Shown here: positions 6,393-7,490 of the stretch, one piece after another
How the letters are laid out: each line of letters starts with the position of its first letter
Position numbering within the stretch: the stretch's first letter is position 1
From: Pseudomonadota bacterium
Lineage (GTDB): Bacteria > Pseudomonadota > Gammaproteobacteria > Burkholderiales > Burkholderiaceae
Length of the DNA: 7,490 nt
Reading direction: 5' to 3'
Assembly: GCA_023441105.1 (NCBI GenBank)
Contig: JAEZQX010000480.1
Coordinates: 1-7,490, forward strand
The notes under the pieces: generated by a model
What the model saw: only the letters and a program-made list of their open reading frames with translations
What the model was told of the DNA's origin: nothing
The model's database searches: none
Program-made: the position numbers and the translations under genes

Positions 6393-7490
6393 ACATCGTG
6401 CAGCCCGGCACCGGCGCCGCGCGCCTGCTGCGGCAACTGAACCTGAGCCCGCAATCGGTGGCCACCGCCGTGCTGTGGCGCGGCTTGCGAAGGCCCTGGC
6501 TGCGCGTCCGGCAGGCGCTGCTGCCGGTCGCTTCGGCAGGCGACGGGCGACCGGCGCTGCGGCACCGGCTGCGCTGGGCCGAGACGCTGCTCGATACCGC
6601 GACCGTGCCGCCCGTGGCGGCCGCGGCGATGATGATGCGCGCACCCTGCGTGCTCTTCGGGCGCTGCTGGAGCCTGCCGGCGGCGGCGCTCGGCGCCATC
6701 GATGGCCGTTTCGCCATCGAGGCAATGCGGCTGCAGCACCTGCAGCCGCTCGCGGTCCTGCATTGGCACGCCCGCGGCGACGCGCTGCTGGCGGCCCGCC
6801 TGCGGGAGACGCTGCCCGAGCCGCTGTCGCGCTACCTGCGACGCGCGCTGCGGCAGGCCTGCGCCGGCGGTGGAGGTCGCGAGGGCGACGGCGCGGTGGC
6901 GTCCGCGACGACCGGCTGCTATCCGATGGACCATGCACTGCGGGCGCTCAGCCTGTTGCTCGTGCAGGCGGCGCTGGCGGGCGGCGACCAGGCTCGCGGC
7001 GGAGACGCGGAACCTGCCGGCGACCAGGCCGCCGTCGAAGCCGCCCTCGCCGCGATGGTGGTCGGCGCGATCGACACCTGCCGCGCGGATCCCGAGTACG
7101 TCGGCGCCCTGTCGAACAATCATCACCTCACCAACGTGGCCTGCCTGCTGGCGATGCTGGCAAGCCTCGAAGGTCCGTCGCCGTCGTGGCCGCGAGGAGC
7201 GATCGATGGCCGCAGCGACGCCCCGCGACGCTGGCTGCTGCGGGCGATCGGCGAGCAGTTCGATGCGGATGGGGCGCACTTCGAGTACTCCACCGGCTAC
7301 CACATGTGTGCCCTGGAGCTGCTGGCGCTGGCCGCCCTGGCGCTGCTCGAAGACGAACGCCCGACGGTCGGCGATCCCGACGGCAACCCCGACCCGGACG
7401 CCGGCACGGCTGCGGTCCCTGCCGGCAAACGGCCTGGGCGCGGCCACGGGCCGGACAGCGAGGAAACGGCAACGCTCATTGCCGAGCGCC
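6389..7490 (+). CDS. Heparinase II/III-like (polysaccharide lyase superfamily) protein, 3' end beyond the window
   Basis: The reading frame is open from the ATG at 6389 to the window end (367 codons seen, no stop), so the gene is cut by the window. Members have an alpha/alpha-toroid followed by a beta-sandwich and cleave uronate-containing polysaccharides by beta-elimination. Seen here is most of the toroid: a basic N-terminus (RLLRQLN to RVRQ, about 12-42), an MDHALRALSLLL helix (180-191), the motif LSNNHHLTN (241-249) with N243/N244/H245, and QFDADGAHFEYSTGYH (290-305) with E299, Y304 and H305. The NNH and ST-x-YH patches match the family's active-site Asn/His and Tyr regions. No signal peptide is visible. 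Three Gly/Asp/Pro-rich linkers (about 159-176, 198-214, 321-360) interrupt the helices. It starts in an ATGA overlap with the polymerase gene, so it is probably co-translated and acts on the same polymer. The downstream beta-sandwich and its catalytic His cannot be seen, so activity is unproven. Confidence 0.87.
   Translation, partial: MNIVQPGTGAARLLRQLNLSPQSVATAVLWRGLRRPWLRVRQALLPVASAGDGRPALRHRLRWAETLLDTATVPPVAAAAMMMRAPCVLFGRCWSLPAAALGAIDGRFAIEAMRLQHLQPLAVLHWHARGDALLAARLRETLPEPLSRYLRRALRQACAGGGGREGDGAVASATTGCYPMDHALRALSLLLVQAALAGGDQARGGDAEPAGDQAAVEAALAAMVVGAIDTCRADPEYVGALSNNHHLTNVACLLAMLASLEGPSPSWPRGAIDGRSDAPRRWLLRAIGEQFDADGAHFEYSTGYHMCALELLALAALALLEDERPTVGDPDGNPDPDAGTAAVPAGKRPGRGHGPDSEETATLIAER

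Noticed and set aside
5232..7447. Two long minus-strand frames (5232-6938 and 6287-7447) opposite the polymerase and lyase genes.
   Set aside because: Their sequence is antisense-like low complexity, whereas the plus strand carries the Wzy_C-like motifs and the heparinase NNH and ST-x-YH motifs in continuous frames.

Overview
The window is very GC-rich, densely coding bacterial DNA from a polysaccharide (capsule, exopolysaccharide or O-antigen type) biosynthesis locus. The fused Wzz/Wzc-type tyrosine kinase (chain-length domain and kinase in one polypeptide) is the usual arrangement in Proteobacteria. Together with the base composition this suggests a high-GC gamma- or betaproteobacterium. 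I cannot name a genus from the sequence alone. There are no RNA genes, insertion sequences, CRISPR arrays or phage genes.

Layout: two transcription units diverge from one intergenic region of about 157 bp (3625-3781). Leftward (minus strand) are a GT4-type glycosyltransferase (2404-3624, GTG start) and, overlapping its stop by 4 bp, a polysaccharide co-polymerase/BY-kinase (59-2407). Rightward (plus strand) are a Wzx-type flippase (3782-5044), a Wzy/O-antigen-ligase-type polymerase (5031-6392, overlapping the flippase by 14 bp) and a heparinase II/III-like protein (6389 to beyond the window end, 4-bp ATGA overlap). Every same-strand junction inside the window is an overlap, so each arm is very probably one operon. 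The first 58 bases hold only the region downstream of the kinase gene.

How the genes would work together: the glycosyltransferase adds a sugar to a lipid-linked repeat unit in the cytoplasm. The flippase moves the unit across the inner membrane and the polymerase joins units on the periplasmic face. The kinase sets chain length and couples polymerisation to export. The heparinase-like protein is a predicted uronate-polysaccharide lyase or lyase-like factor, which hints that the polymer may contain uronic acid (inference). The initiating phosphoglycosyltransferase, the outer-membrane exporter and further glycosyltransferases are not in the window and probably lie outside it.

The most noteworthy points are the altered oligomerisation motif and P-loop of the kinase, the unusual linker inserts and missing signal peptide of the heparinase-like protein, and short palindromes in the divergent regulatory region. 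I found no clearly undescribed system; this reads as an unusual member of the Wzx/Wzy-dependent class.
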